DNA of 33,937 nucleotides from Planctomycetota bacterium (GTDB taxonomy: Bacteria > Planctomycetota > SZUA-567 > H5-PLA8), in NCBI GenBank assembly GCA_023150555.1, contig JAKLKQ010000069.1:1-33937 (forward strand), written 5' to 3'. Positions within the stretch are counted from its first letter, which is position 1; every line of letters starts with the position of its first letter. The translations under genes and the position numbers were made by a program. Below are positions 1 through 10,249 of the stretch, in pieces. The notes under the pieces are model-generated. The model was not told the origin of the DNA. It was given only the letters and a program-made list of their open reading frames with translations, and searched no databases.

Positions 1-1
1 A

Positions 2-45
2 GGTGCAGTGGTAAGCGAAGCAGGCCTGCGAACCATCGCCTCACC
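2..45 (+). other. possible structured 3' end of an upstream transcript
   Basis: The bases before the first terminator can fold on themselves. GGTG (2-5) pairs with CACC (42-45), GTGGT (8-12) can pair with ACCAT, and the palindrome GCAGGCCTGC lies between them. A reading frame ending at TAA (12-14) would give a C-terminus of V-Q-W, so this could equally be the last codons and 3' UTR of a protein gene cut by the window edge. It does not match the conserved parts of SRP RNA, tmRNA or RNase P RNA that I can recall. Identity unresolved. Confidence 0.2.
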
Positions 46-48
46 AAA

Positions 49-74
49 GCCTCTCCCTCCGGGAGAGGCTTTTT
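49..74 (+). terminator. Rho-independent terminator of the upstream unit
   Basis: A perfect 9-bp stem, GCCTCTCCC (49-57) and GGGAGAGGC (61-69), with a 3-base loop is followed at once by five T. It closes a plus-strand transcript that begins before the window and isolates rpsO from it. Confidence 0.85.
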
Positions 75-137
75 CATGCGCGCTAAGTCGAGGAAAGCCA
101 AGACAATAAAGGAAGCGCCGGGGGACTGAATTTGTAC

Positions 138-168
138 TTGCACTGGTGCCTTGCATCGCTATTGTAAT
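138..168 (+). promoter_or_regulatory. candidate promoter for rpsO
   Basis: TTGCAC (138-143) is followed by either TATTGT (160-165, 16-bp spacer) or TGTAAT (163-168, 19-bp spacer). Neither pair is a clean consensus. It is the only plausible sigma-70-like site between the terminator at 74 and the rpsO start, and would leave a leader of roughly 150 bases, long enough to hold an autoregulatory structure. Confidence 0.3.
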
Positions 169-280
169 CGCTTCGCGTGTGAGAGGATAGGCATAGGCGC
201 GCGAGCGTCCGGGAATGGACGCAGAGGAGAACGCGCCTGGGGCTCCAATGGGTGGGGCCCGATTCGCAGCACCGCGGGAA

Positions 281-295
281 GCCCTTCATCAGGGC
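281..295 (+). promoter_or_regulatory. small hairpin in the rpsO leader
   Basis: GCCCT (281-285) and AGGGC (291-295) form a 5-bp stem with a 5-base loop, about 30 bases before the rpsO start. S15 in several bacteria represses its own mRNA by binding a leader structure. Whether this hairpin takes part is inference. Confidence 0.25.
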
Positions 296-323
296 ATGGC
301 TCTCAGGAATGTAAGGAACGGGT

Positions 324-593
324 ATGCGCGTTTCATCTGTACGTCGCCGGGAGGTCGTGGAGACCTACAAGACGAGCCCCAAGGACACCGGTAGCTGCGA
401 TGTCCAGGTCGCTCTCCTGACCGAACGCATCGCCGGCCTGACCGAGCACATGAAGACGCACCCGAAGGACTACCACTCGCGCCGCGGCCTCGAACAGATG
501 GTCGCCCAGCGCACCCGCCTGCTCACCTACCTCCGCAACAGGGACGTCGCACGGTACAAGTCCCTCATCGAGCGGCTCGGCCTGCGCAAGTAA
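324..593 (+). CDS. rpsO: 30S ribosomal protein S15
   Basis: S15 binds the central domain of 16S rRNA early in 30S assembly. The 89-residue length is the usual family length. The conserved core is clear: DTGS near residue 21, VQVALLTERI, LTEHMKTHPKDYHSRRGL, then LLTYL and a C-terminal IERLGLRK. The ATG at 324 is preceded by AAGGA at good spacing, and this start gives the standard N-terminus. One small oddity is Cys-Asp where most homologues have Pro-Glu, just after DTGS. It lies upstream of pnp on the same strand, the classic rpsO-pnp order, with 114 bases between them. Confidence 0.96.
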   Translation: MRVSSVRRREVVETYKTSPKDTGSCDVQVALLTERIAGLTEHMKTHPKDYHSRRGLEQMVAQRTRLLTYLRNRDVARYKSLIERLGLRK

Positions 594-635
594 ACGCAGC
601 CCGTCCGCGTACCGTAGCGTTCGTTTCCTTCGAAA

Positions 636-651
636 GCCCCACGACCGGGGC
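636..651 (+). promoter_or_regulatory. rpsO-pnp intergenic hairpin
   Basis: GCCCC (636-640) and GGGGC (647-651) form a perfect 5-bp stem with a 6-base loop and no T-run, so it is not an intrinsic terminator. In E. coli the pnp leader carries a hairpin processed by RNase III, after which PNPase represses its own message. The position here fits such a role, but that is inference. Confidence 0.3.
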
Positions 652-707
652 AACGGTCCGCTGCCATCGGGGCGGCCGGCCGACGCATGCTTTGGGGAGG
701 ACGTAAC

Positions 708-2900
<2,193 letters not shown>

Positions 2901-2923
2901 GCCTCGCTCAAACCAGCCTTCCG

Positions 2924-2960
2924 AAAGGGGCGGCCCCCAAAAGGTGCCGCCCCTTTTTTT
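2924..2960 (+). terminator. Rho-independent terminator after pnp
   Basis: GGGGCGGC (2927-2934) pairs with GCCGCCCC (2946-2953), followed by seven T. The AAA before the stem can extend pairing into the T-run. It ends the rpsO-pnp transcript. Confidence 0.9.
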
Positions 2961-3033
2961 GCGCGCGCTTGGGTCCGGCCGTCTACGCCACATCGTGCAT
3001 AACCCAATAAGTACGTATGCACACTTTTTTTGC

Positions 3034-3048
3034 GTGGACGGGGTCCAC
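3034..3048. repeat. short inverted repeat upstream of the transporter operon
   Basis: GTGGAC (3034-3039), GGG, then GTCCAC (3043-3048) form a perfect inverted repeat about 85 bases before the proposed -10 of the transporter operon. It may be an operator half-site pair or chance. Confidence 0.3.
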
Positions 3049-3129
3049 CCAATCCTTTCCCAATCAATACCTTGCAGCTTCGTGGCGCGCGCGGGGTCTA
3101 AATTAAGGGCACGTTTTGACTTCGAAGCG

Positions 3130-3138
3130 TGCTAAACT
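3130..3138 (+). promoter_or_regulatory. candidate extended -10 promoter of the transporter operon
   Basis: TGCTAAACT has the extended -10 form TGN followed by TAAACT. A TTGACT lies only 11 bases upstream, too close to be its -35. Transcription would start near 3145, just before the AGGAAGG ribosome site, which argues against translation from the GTG at 3129. Confidence 0.35.
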
Positions 3139-3167
3139 GTGTACTTCCAGGAAGGATTGTGCCTTAC

Positions 3168-4925
3168 GTGACCATAGAACGCTCGCCGAATCCGCGGCCC
3201 GGAACCAAGCGATCCGGCCGTCCAGCCCTCGCCCTCCTGGCGCTCGTTTCGGGCCTCGGCCTGGCCATGCTGCTAGGGTGGATCTTCTTCCACGGCGCGG
3301 TCACCCAGGCCGGGCCGGAACAGGATGAGCCCGGCGAGTGGGTCCCCGTCGAACGCCTGGCCACCTTCCCCGTCGTCGTCCCCGAGGACGGCGAGTTGCA
3401 GCCGGTGAAGAACAACACCGTCGGCTTCCGCACCGAGGGCAAGCTCGCCTGGATCCTGCCCGAAGGCACGCACGTCAAGAAGGGCGACAAGCTCGCCGAA
3501 CTCGAGACCGACGACCTGAAGGAAGAGATCCAGAACATCGCCGACGACCTCGCCACCGCCGAGAAGAACCTCGCCGAGCAGGAGCAGCTCAAGACGCTCG
3601 AGTTCAAGCGCCTGGAAGCCGAGAGCCTTGCCGAGAAGGACCGCGTCGAGCTGGCGCGCATGCGCGAGAAGGAAGTCCTGGAGCGCCCCACCGCGCTCGA
3701 GAAGGAATCCGCCGAGATCGGACTGAAGAAGGCCGAGGCCCGCGTCACGGCCGCCCGTGAGGAACTGAAGAGCTCGCAGATGCTGCTGGAAAACGGCGTC
3801 GAGCAGCGCGCGAAGTACGAGACCAAGGTCGTGGACCTGAAGCTCGCCGAGAACGAACTCGAACGCGAGAAGCTGAAGGCCCGCAAGGTGCTCGACGGCG
3901 CCACCGAGGCCGAGCGCCGCAAGGCGCACCTCGAACGCCAGGACGCCGAGATCAAATACAAGCTCAAGCTCATCGACCGCGACGACGCGCTGGCCAACAT
4001 CGAAGGCAAGGTCCGCAGCGCAGGCAACGCCGTCAAGAGCCTGCGCGCGCGCCTGACCGACCGGCAGCACAGGCTGGAAGACTGCGTCGTCTACGCGCCC
4101 CACGACGGCAGCATGACCTACCGCGACATGAGCTGGAACGGTACCGGCGAGAAGATCCAGATCGGCGACCGTGTGCGCAATTGGCGCCCGCCCATCGACC
4201 TGCCCAGCTACGACGTGATGAAAGTGCGCAGCATGGTCCCCGAGTCCATCGTGCGCCTGCTGCACCCGCGCAAGGTCGGCGGCGGCGGCGAAGTTCTGCA
4301 GCCCGGCTCCCCCGTCGCCGTCACGGTCAAGACCCTGCCTGGGCGCGTCTACAAGGCCGAGGTCACGTGGATCGACGGCTGGTCCCGCGACCGCAACGAC
4401 AAGCTCTCCGAGGCCGACATCAAGCACCAGGGTCTCGCCGGCGTGCGCGTCTTCGACATCGAGGTCGAGATCCTCGAGAAGGACACCGAGCACCTGCGCG
4501 CGGGCTTCAACGCCGTCGTCGACTATCCCATCGAGACGCTTGCCGACGTCCTCGTCATCCCCAGCCACGCCGTCACCGCCGTCGAGGGCCAGACCACCGT
4601 GCGCGTCCGCCAGGACGGCCGCCTGGTCACGCGCCCCGTCACGCTGGGGCCGGAGTCCAAGGGCAAGGTCGTCGTGACCGAGGGCCTGAAGGAAGGCGAA
4701 CGCATCTGGGTCCCGCCCGCGCCGAAGGAAGAAGAGGAGCAGCGGCCCAAGGAGAAGGACCCCGATAAGAAGGCCGCGCCGCCGGGCATGAACGGCCCCA
4801 CCGCTCTGCCCGCCGGGCCTCCGGCCAACGGCGGCGGACAGCGCCCGCGCGGCGGCGCCGAAGGCGGCGGACGCAGCCGAGGCGGGCGCAGCGGCGGTGG
4901 ACGAGGCGGCGGCGGACCGCATTAG
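3168..4925 (+). CDS. HlyD/MacA-family periplasmic adaptor subunit, copy 1
   Basis: Membrane-fusion (adaptor) protein of a tripartite ABC exporter. About 585 residues from the GTG at 3168; AGGAAGG lies 12 bases upstream, and the GTG at 3159 is an alternative. Visible parts in order: basic N-terminus, one membrane segment (about 19-41), first half of a lipoyl-like domain around GKLAWILPEGTHVKKGDKL, a long Glu/Lys/Arg-rich coiled coil (about 105-300), the second lipoyl half near CVVYAPHDGSM, then a beta-barrel region. It ends in an unusual acidic/proline stretch followed by a Gly/Arg-rich tail of about 30 residues. It is the first gene of a five-gene unit (3168-10096) that also encodes the matching ATPase and permease. 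The substrate cannot be read from sequence. Confidence 0.85.
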   Translation: MTIERSPNPRPGTKRSGRPALALLALVSGLGLAMLLGWIFFHGAVTQAGPEQDEPGEWVPVERLATFPVVVPEDGELQPVKNNTVGFRTEGKLAWILPEGTHVKKGDKLAELETDDLKEEIQNIADDLATAEKNLAEQEQLKTLEFKRLEAESLAEKDRVELARMREKEVLERPTALEKESAEIGLKKAEARVTAAREELKSSQMLLENGVEQRAKYETKVVDLKLAENELEREKLKARKVLDGATEAERRKAHLERQDAEIKYKLKLIDRDDALANIEGKVRSAGNAVKSLRARLTDRQHRLEDCVVYAPHDGSMTYRDMSWNGTGEKIQIGDRVRNWRPPIDLPSYDVMKVRSMVPESIVRLLHPRKVGGGGEVLQPGSPVAVTVKTLPGRVYKAEVTWIDGWSRDRNDKLSEADIKHQGLAGVRVFDIEVEILEKDTEHLRAGFNAVVDYPIETLADVLVIPSHAVTAVEGQTTVRVRQDGRLVTRPVTLGPESKGKVVVTEGLKEGERIWVPPAPKEEEEQRPKEKDPDKKAAPPGMNGPTALPAGPPANGGGQRPRGGAEGGGRSRGGRSGGGRGGGGPH

Positions 4926-4957
4926 GAACAGAAAAACCGGAGCGTAACGAGGCCTCG

Positions 4958-6475
4958 ATGCCAGTATCCGTTCGCAGCAGACGCCTGATCCTGGTCGCCG
5001 TGGCCGTGGCCGGCGGCGGCCTGCTCGCCACCGTGCTGCTCGCGGGCCCTTCCAAGTGGGAGGCGTCGAACACCGACGCGCGCAAGGCCGCGGTGGAACG
5101 CCGGCCCTTCGAGCAGCTGATCCGGCGCCGCGGCGAGGTCCAGCCCATCAGCCAGCAGAAGGTCTTCCCGGGCGTCAGCGGCACGATCCTCAGCATCGTC
5201 AACGACGGCGCGCACGTCGATGCCGGCGACACCATCCTGCAGCTGGATCCCAAGCCGCACGAGGAAGCGCTGGAGCGCCATGAGGCCTCCATGCGGCAGA
5301 TGAAAGCCGAATGGGTCAAGGAGGAGCAGAAGGCCTCCATGGACCTGCGCTCGGCGCAGGACAAGGTGAAGCTCAGCGGCCTGCGGCTCAACCTCGAGGA
5401 GGTCAAGGCGAAGGAACTGCAGGCCGGCCCCGACGCCAGCAAGCTGCTCAACGCGCAGACCACCCTCACCAACGCGAAGGCGATCTTCGAGGCGTTGACC
5501 GAGGAACTCGCGATCCTGCGCGGCCTCGCCGACGAAGGCTACTACTCGCGTTCGGAGGTGCGGCAGAAGGAACTCGAGGTGACCGAGCAGGGCCTGAAGG
5601 TCGCCGAGGCGGAGGTCGCCCTGAAGAAGCTCTATAAGCCCGATCCCGTCGTGCTCGCCGAGCAGAACCTGAAGGTCCGCGACGCGACCAAGAACCTGGA
5701 GGCCGACCGCGAACGCGCCGCGCTGCTGGAGCGCAACCTGAGCGAGGCCCGCACACGCTTCGACCGCAACCTGAAACGCTCCACCGAGCGCTACACGGAG
5801 CTGAAAGAGAACATCGGCAAGACCAAACAGGCCGCGCCCATTCCCGGCGTGGCCGTGCTCGGCAACCGCTGGGGCATGCGTTGGGGCCCGGGCCGGGACG
5901 TCTGGAACGGCCAGGAAGTCATGACCCTGTCCGACCTGCGCCGCATGAAGGTGCTCCTGACCGTCGACGAAGGGCGCATCGCGCGCATCGAGGCCGGCCA
6001 GGAGGCCGTCGTCCATCCGATGGGCAACCGCAACGTCACCTTCGGCGGCAAGGTCATCAAGGTCGCGGGCAAGGGGCGCGACGAGTTCCAGGACTTGCGC
6101 CCCGAGACCAAGGCCATCGTCGGCGACGCCGAACGGCAGGTCTTCGAAGTCGAGATCGAACTCGAGGAGAAGGCCGCCACCGACCTGCGTCCGGGCCAGC
6201 GCGTGGACGTGGACATCATCGTCGAGCGCCTGGCCGAGGCCTTGGTCGTGCCGCGCGCGGCGCTGGCGCCCGTCGAAGGCGGCGCAAAGTGTGTGCGCGT
6301 CGAGACCCCGCAGGGACCGGAGCGCCGGATGGTGCGCGTGCTGGCCGAAGACGGCCTTTTCTGCGCCGTAGAGAATGCCCCGAGCGCCGGCGGTGCGGCC
6401 GAAGGGCCAAAACTGGAAGCCGGCCAGCGCGTCTGGCTGCTGGATCCCTCGAAGCGGGCGGCGGAGGGCCCATGA
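4958..6475 (+). CDS. HlyD/MacA-family periplasmic adaptor subunit, copy 2
   Basis: Second adaptor of the operon, 505 residues, starting 32 bases after copy 1 with GAGG before the ATG. One N-terminal membrane segment (about 10-30) is followed by a lipoyl-like half around VFPGVSGTILSIVNDGAHV (about residues 67-90). A long coiled coil runs to about residue 290, then comes a beta-barrel/membrane-proximal region with the typical MTLSDLRRMKVLLTVDEGRI and RPGQRVDVDI segments. The second lipoyl half is less typical than in copy 1, being replaced by a Gly/Trp-rich segment (about 295-320). It overlaps the next gene by 4 bases (ATGA), indicating translational coupling. It is clearly diverged from copies 1 and 3, so this is not a recent duplication. 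Confidence 0.85.
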   Translation: MPVSVRSRRLILVAVAVAGGGLLATVLLAGPSKWEASNTDARKAAVERRPFEQLIRRRGEVQPISQQKVFPGVSGTILSIVNDGAHVDAGDTILQLDPKPHEEALERHEASMRQMKAEWVKEEQKASMDLRSAQDKVKLSGLRLNLEEVKAKELQAGPDASKLLNAQTTLTNAKAIFEALTEELAILRGLADEGYYSRSEVRQKELEVTEQGLKVAEAEVALKKLYKPDPVVLAEQNLKVRDATKNLEADRERAALLERNLSEARTRFDRNLKRSTERYTELKENIGKTKQAAPIPGVAVLGNRWGMRWGPGRDVWNGQEVMTLSDLRRMKVLLTVDEGRIARIEAGQEAVVHPMGNRNVTFGGKVIKVAGKGRDEFQDLRPETKAIVGDAERQVFEVEIELEEKAATDLRPGQRVDVDIIVERLAEALVVPRAALAPVEGGAKCVRVETPQGPERRMVRVLAEDGLFCAVENAPSAGGAAEGPKLEAGQRVWLLDPSKRAAEGP

Positions 6476-8055
6476 GCGAGAGTACCTCGACGACCTCGCG
6501 CGTGCTGCCGACCGCGGCCTCCGTCGAATCGGCGGGCTTTACCGCGCGCTACCGCGAGCAGGCCCGGCGCCGGCGCCGTGTGGGCCTGGCCGCCCTGCTG
6601 CTGCTGGCGGCCGCGGCGGGCGCGTTCTTCCTCTTGCGCGGCGGCGTCGCGAAGGCGCCCGAAGGCGCCTGGATCGCTCCCGCGCGCAAGGCCTTCGCCC
6701 GGCACCTGACGGAACTGGGCATCGTCGTCGCGCGCAACGAGACCAGCGTCTTCTCGCCGATCTCGGGCGAGGTCGTCTGGAAGATCGAAGAAGGCTCTTT
6801 CGTAGAGCCCGGCACGGTGGTGGTGCGCTTCGACCCCAACCTGCTCGACAACGAACTCGACCAGATGCGCCAGGAAATCTTCGACATCGAGGAAGCCGTA
6901 CGCCGCACGAAGGAGAGCCTGGACCTGACGACCCGCCGCCAGGACCTGGCCGTCCAGCAGAAGGAGACCGCCCTCGCCCTGGCCGAACTCAACCGCGGCG
7001 ATGTCCTGGGGCAACCTGACGCGGACGCCCGGCGCGAAGCGGACCTGAAGGTCGCCTACGCGCAGCTGCGCTTCGAGCAGGGCGAGAAGGAGTACCAGGC
7101 CGAGGCCGAGCTGCACGAACGCGGCTACGCCAGCGAGGCCAGCCTCAAGCAGAAGCGCCTCAACGTCGCCAGCCGCAAGGCCGACTTCGCCAAGGAGCGC
7201 GACCTGCAGGCCATCGTACTGGCCGGCGCCACCGCCGAGACCCGGCGCCAGGAAGACCTGAAGGTAGAGCAGGCCAAGATGGACCTGGAGACCGCGCGCT
7301 TCAACCGCACGGCGCAGCTGGCCATGGAAAAGGCCGACCTGGAGCTGGCCCAGATCCGGCTCGAGAACTTCAAGGCCAACATGGAACGCAAGCAGGACGA
7401 GCGCAACAACACCGACGTCAAGACCCTCGTGCGCGGCCGCGTCGCCTTCGTCGACGTCTTCAAGGGCAGCTCGGCGAACCTCAGCCCGATCCAGATCGGC
7501 GAGACCCGCAACCGCGGCCAGGACCTCTGCAAGATCGCCGACACCTCCATGCTGCGCGTGCAGGTGCGCGTCAACGAGGCCGACCTCCCGCGCATCCGCC
7601 AGGGCCAGGAGGCTCAGATCCGGCTGCCGGCCTTCCCGGACCGCACCTTCCACGGCAAGGTCTCCGAGATCGCGCACGTCGCCCGCGACAAGAACGTGGC
7701 GCTCAGCCGCAGCGCCCTGCTGCGCGCCGGCGAGGCTTTCGTCAACGTCGTCGAGGTAACGCTCGACTTCGACGCCCTCAACGACGCCGACCGCGCCGCC
7801 ATGCGCCTGGGCTTCACCGCCACGGTGAAGTTCGAGGTCGGGGCGGACGACGGCGTGCTGGTGGTGCCGTGGACCGCCGTCGGCTTCGACGCGAAGCGCG
7901 AACCCTACGTAGAGATTCAGGGCGCGCTGGCCGGCGAGCGCCGCCACCCCGTGAAGCTGGGCCGCAGCGACGAGTTCCACGTCGAGGTCCTGGAAGGGCT
8001 CGACGAGTCCGCGCGCATCCTGGACCGCGGCGATTCGCCGGAGGCCGCGCGATGA
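6472..8055 (+). CDS. HlyD/MacA-family periplasmic adaptor subunit, copy 3
   Basis: Third adaptor, 527 residues. The ATG at 6472 is chosen because it overlaps the previous stop as ATGA and has GGAGG just upstream; the frame is open much further upstream only because of base composition. A cytoplasmic N-terminus of about 40 residues ends in a basic stop-transfer (RRRRR), followed by a membrane segment (about 42-60). Then come a lipoyl half around SVFSPISGEVVWKIEEGSFV, a coiled coil (about 125-310), and a beta-barrel ending in typical RIRQGQEAQIRL and GFTATVKFEV segments. It overlaps the ATPase gene by 4 bases. Together with copies 1 and 2 it could build a mixed adaptor ring, or provide alternative adaptors for one permease; this is inference. 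Confidence 0.85.
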   Translation: MSESTSTTSRVLPTAASVESAGFTARYREQARRRRRVGLAALLLLAAAAGAFFLLRGGVAKAPEGAWIAPARKAFARHLTELGIVVARNETSVFSPISGEVVWKIEEGSFVEPGTVVVRFDPNLLDNELDQMRQEIFDIEEAVRRTKESLDLTTRRQDLAVQQKETALALAELNRGDVLGQPDADARREADLKVAYAQLRFEQGEKEYQAEAELHERGYASEASLKQKRLNVASRKADFAKERDLQAIVLAGATAETRRQEDLKVEQAKMDLETARFNRTAQLAMEKADLELAQIRLENFKANMERKQDERNNTDVKTLVRGRVAFVDVFKGSSANLSPIQIGETRNRGQDLCKIADTSMLRVQVRVNEADLPRIRQGQEAQIRLPAFPDRTFHGKVSEIAHVARDKNVALSRSALLRAGEAFVNVVEVTLDFDALNDADRAAMRLGFTATVKFEVGADDGVLVVPWTAVGFDAKREPYVEIQGALAGERRHPVKLGRSDEFHVEVLEGLDESARILDRGDSPEAAR

Positions 8056-8831
8056 GCGCCTACGACCCGCCCCTGCCCGGCGATACGCCGCCCAACCCCG
8101 GCGCCCACGCGGTTTTGGAGCTGCGCGACCTGCAGAAGGCCTACGAGCACAAGGGCGGCGCGGTGTTGGCACTGCGCGGCGTCACGTTCTCCGTGCACCG
8201 AGGCGAGTTCGTCTCGATCATGGGGCAGTCGGGCTCGGGCAAGAGCACGCTCCTGCACATCCTCGGCTGCCTGCACCAGGCCACCGCCGGCACGTTCCTG
8301 CTCGACGGCATCGACGTCTCGCAGCTCAACGACGTGGAACTCAGCCGCGTGCGCAACGAGAAGATCGGGATGGTCTTCCAGAAGTTCAACCTGCTGATGC
8401 AGGAAGGCATCGTCGACAACGTGGCCCTGCCGCTGGTCTACGCGCGCGTACCGCGCGCACGGGCGCACGCGATGGCGCGCCGCGTGCTGGAGATCGTCGG
8501 CCTGGGCGACCGCCTGAATCACAACCCCACGGAACTCTCGGGCGGGCAGAGCCAACGCGTGGCCATCGCCCGCGCGCTGGTCACCGAACCGGCCATGATC
8601 CTGGCCGACGAGCCCACCGGAAACCTCGACAGCCGCACCGGCGAGGAGATCATGGGCGTCTTCCAGGCGCTGCACCGCACCGGGCGCACCATCATCCAGG
8701 TCACCCACGACCGCGAGAAGGCCGAATACAGCGACCGCATCATCCACCTCAAGGACGGCCTGATCGAACTCGAGGAGCGCGTCGCACAGCCCCGCAAGGC
8801 GCCGGAGATCGCGCTGGGGGTGGAAGCGTGA
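8052..8831 (+). CDS. MacB/LolD-type ABC transporter ATP-binding protein
   Basis: The 259-residue ATPase drives the permease encoded next. All nucleotide-binding motifs are intact: Walker A GQSGSGKST (58-66), Q-loop VFQKFNL (108-114), signature LSGGQSQRV (162-170), Walker B MILADEP with the catalytic Glu at 187, and switch His in THD (219). The short, MacB/LolD-like sequence fits the FtsX-type permease downstream. Start and stop overlap both neighbours by 4 bases (ATGA before, GTGA after), so adaptor, ATPase and permease are probably made in a coupled way. A residue tract of about 20 with several prolines precedes the domain. Confidence 0.93.
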   Translation: MSAYDPPLPGDTPPNPGAHAVLELRDLQKAYEHKGGAVLALRGVTFSVHRGEFVSIMGQSGSGKSTLLHILGCLHQATAGTFLLDGIDVSQLNDVELSRVRNEKIGMVFQKFNLLMQEGIVDNVALPLVYARVPRARAHAMARRVLEIVGLGDRLNHNPTELSGGQSQRVAIARALVTEPAMILADEPTGNLDSRTGEEIMGVFQALHRTGRTIIQVTHDREKAEYSDRIIHLKDGLIELEERVAQPRKAPEIALGVEA

Positions 8832-10096
8832 ACTGGCTGAACGCTATCCGCGTCGGGCTGAAGGGCCTCGCCGTCCATAAGGTTCGCGCGGCGCTGTCCA
8901 TGCTCGGCATCATCTTCGGCGTGGCGTCGGTCGTCGCGGTGATCGCCGTCAGCGAAGGTGCGCGCGGCGAGATGCTGAAGAACCTGGCCGCCCTGGGCGC
9001 CAACAACATTATCGTGCGCGGCTTCGATTACCGCACCGCCAAGGAAGAGGAGCGCAAGGACAAGAAGCGCGCGCGCCTGCGCAGCGAGGGCATGACCCTG
9101 CGCGAGGCGCGCCAGGTCGCCGACAGCATGGACCTGATCGAATCCTTCGCGCCCCTGCGGCAGCTGGTCGCCGGCGTGCGCTGCGGCGAGAAGCCCGTCG
9201 TCGCCGACGTCGTCGGCACCACCAGCGACTTCCTGCGCGTGATGGAGTACCGCCTGCGCGAGGGCCGCTGGATCAACCCCGAGGACGAGGCCCAGGCGCG
9301 CCGCGTCTGCGTGCTGGAGGACGACATCCGCAAGAAGGCCTTCCCGCTCAGCAAGGCCGTCGGCGAGACCATCGTCATCGACCACGAGCCCTACACCGTC
9401 GTCGGCGTGCTGGAAAGCAAGGCCACCACGGACAAGAAGTACACCGCCATCGACATCAAGCAGCTCAACCAGCGCATCTACGTGCCGCTTACGGCTGGTC
9501 TGCTGCGCAGCGCTCGCAACCCGCTCAACGACGAGCTGACCGAGGTCGTGTACCGCTGCCGCAGCGCCGACGCCGTCGACGAGGCCGCGCTGATCCTGCG
9601 CCGATTCTACGAGGCTTCCCACGGCATGTCGGCCGTCCCCGCCGAACAACAGGACTTCAAAGTCCAGATCGCCCGCGACTTGATCCGCCAGGTCGAGGAG
9701 GCGCAGAAGATCTTCAACTACGTGATGCTCTGCTCGGCCGGCATCAGCCTGCTCGTCGGCGGCATCGGCATCATGAACATCATGCTGGCGAACGTCAGCG
9801 AACGCCGCCGCGAGGTCGGCATCCGCCGCAGCGTCGGCGCCACGCAGGGCGACATCCTCAAGCAGTTCCTGCTCGAATCGCTGATCATCTGCCTGGTCGG
9901 CGGCATCGCCGGCTGCCTGGTAGGTATCGGCTTTGCCTACATGGTGGAGCAGCAGACGGGTTGGCAGACGGCGCTGGCCTGGTGGGGCATGCTGATGGCG
10001 GTGGGCGTCTCGCTGCTGGACGGCGTGGCCTTCGGCACCTACCCGGCGTGGAAAGCCGCCAAGCTCGACCCCATCGACGCGCTGCGCTACGAGTAG
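8828..10096 (+). CDS. MacB/FtsX-family ABC transporter permease
   Basis: Mechanotransmission-type permease, 422 residues from a GTG overlapping the ATPase stop. Topology fits the family: one membrane helix near the N-terminus (about 21-42), a large periplasmic domain (about 45-290, MacB periplasmic core), then three helices (about 297-320, 347-370, 380-403) with the conserved SERRREVGIRRSVGA cytoplasmic loop between helices 2 and 3. The C-terminus ends with the usual LDPIDALRYE. In MacAB-TolC this class exports peptides, lipids or macrolides from the periplasm through an outer-membrane channel. No TolC-like gene lies in the window, so the outer-membrane partner must be encoded elsewhere. Confidence 0.92.
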   Translation: MNWLNAIRVGLKGLAVHKVRAALSMLGIIFGVASVVAVIAVSEGARGEMLKNLAALGANNIIVRGFDYRTAKEEERKDKKRARLRSEGMTLREARQVADSMDLIESFAPLRQLVAGVRCGEKPVVADVVGTTSDFLRVMEYRLREGRWINPEDEAQARRVCVLEDDIRKKAFPLSKAVGETIVIDHEPYTVVGVLESKATTDKKYTAIDIKQLNQRIYVPLTAGLLRSARNPLNDELTEVVYRCRSADAVDEAALILRRFYEASHGMSAVPAEQQDFKVQIARDLIRQVEEAQKIFNYVMLCSAGISLLVGGIGIMNIMLANVSERRREVGIRRSVGATQGDILKQFLLESLIICLVGGIAGCLVGIGFAYMVEQQTGWQTALAWWGMLMAVGVSLLDGVAFGTYPAWKAAKLDPIDALRYE

Positions 10097-10103
10097 CGCT
10101 TCG

Positions 10104-10139
10104 GGCGCCGGGAATTTCCTCGAATTCGCGCGCCTTTTT
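10104..10139 (+). terminator. Rho-independent terminator of the transporter operon
   Basis: GGCGC (10104-10108) pairs with GCGCC (10130-10134) and an inner GAATT pairs with AATTC around a short loop. Five T follow (10135-10139). It lies 7 bases after the permease stop. Confidence 0.75.
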
Positions 10140-10177
10140 CCGGAACGCACTTGGTGCATTGCCGTCCAAGTAAAAGG

Positions 10178-10206
10178 TTGTAGCCCCCTGAAGACAAACC
10201 TATAAT
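10178..10206 (+). promoter_or_regulatory. strong sigma-70-type promoter
   Basis: TTGTAG (10178-10183), a 17-base spacer and a perfect TATAAT (10201-10206). Transcription should start near 10213, leaving a leader of about 37 bases with AAGGAGAGG before the ATG at 10250. It is the best consensus promoter in the window. Confidence 0.8.
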
Positions 10207-10249
10207 ACGCGCGCTTTTCCGCAGTTGAGAAGGCGCGAAGGAGAGGACC

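Noticed and set aside
3116..3138. TTGACT plus TAAACT as a normal promoter
   Set aside because: The spacer is only 11 bases, so the -35 cannot serve this -10. Only an extended -10 reading was kept.
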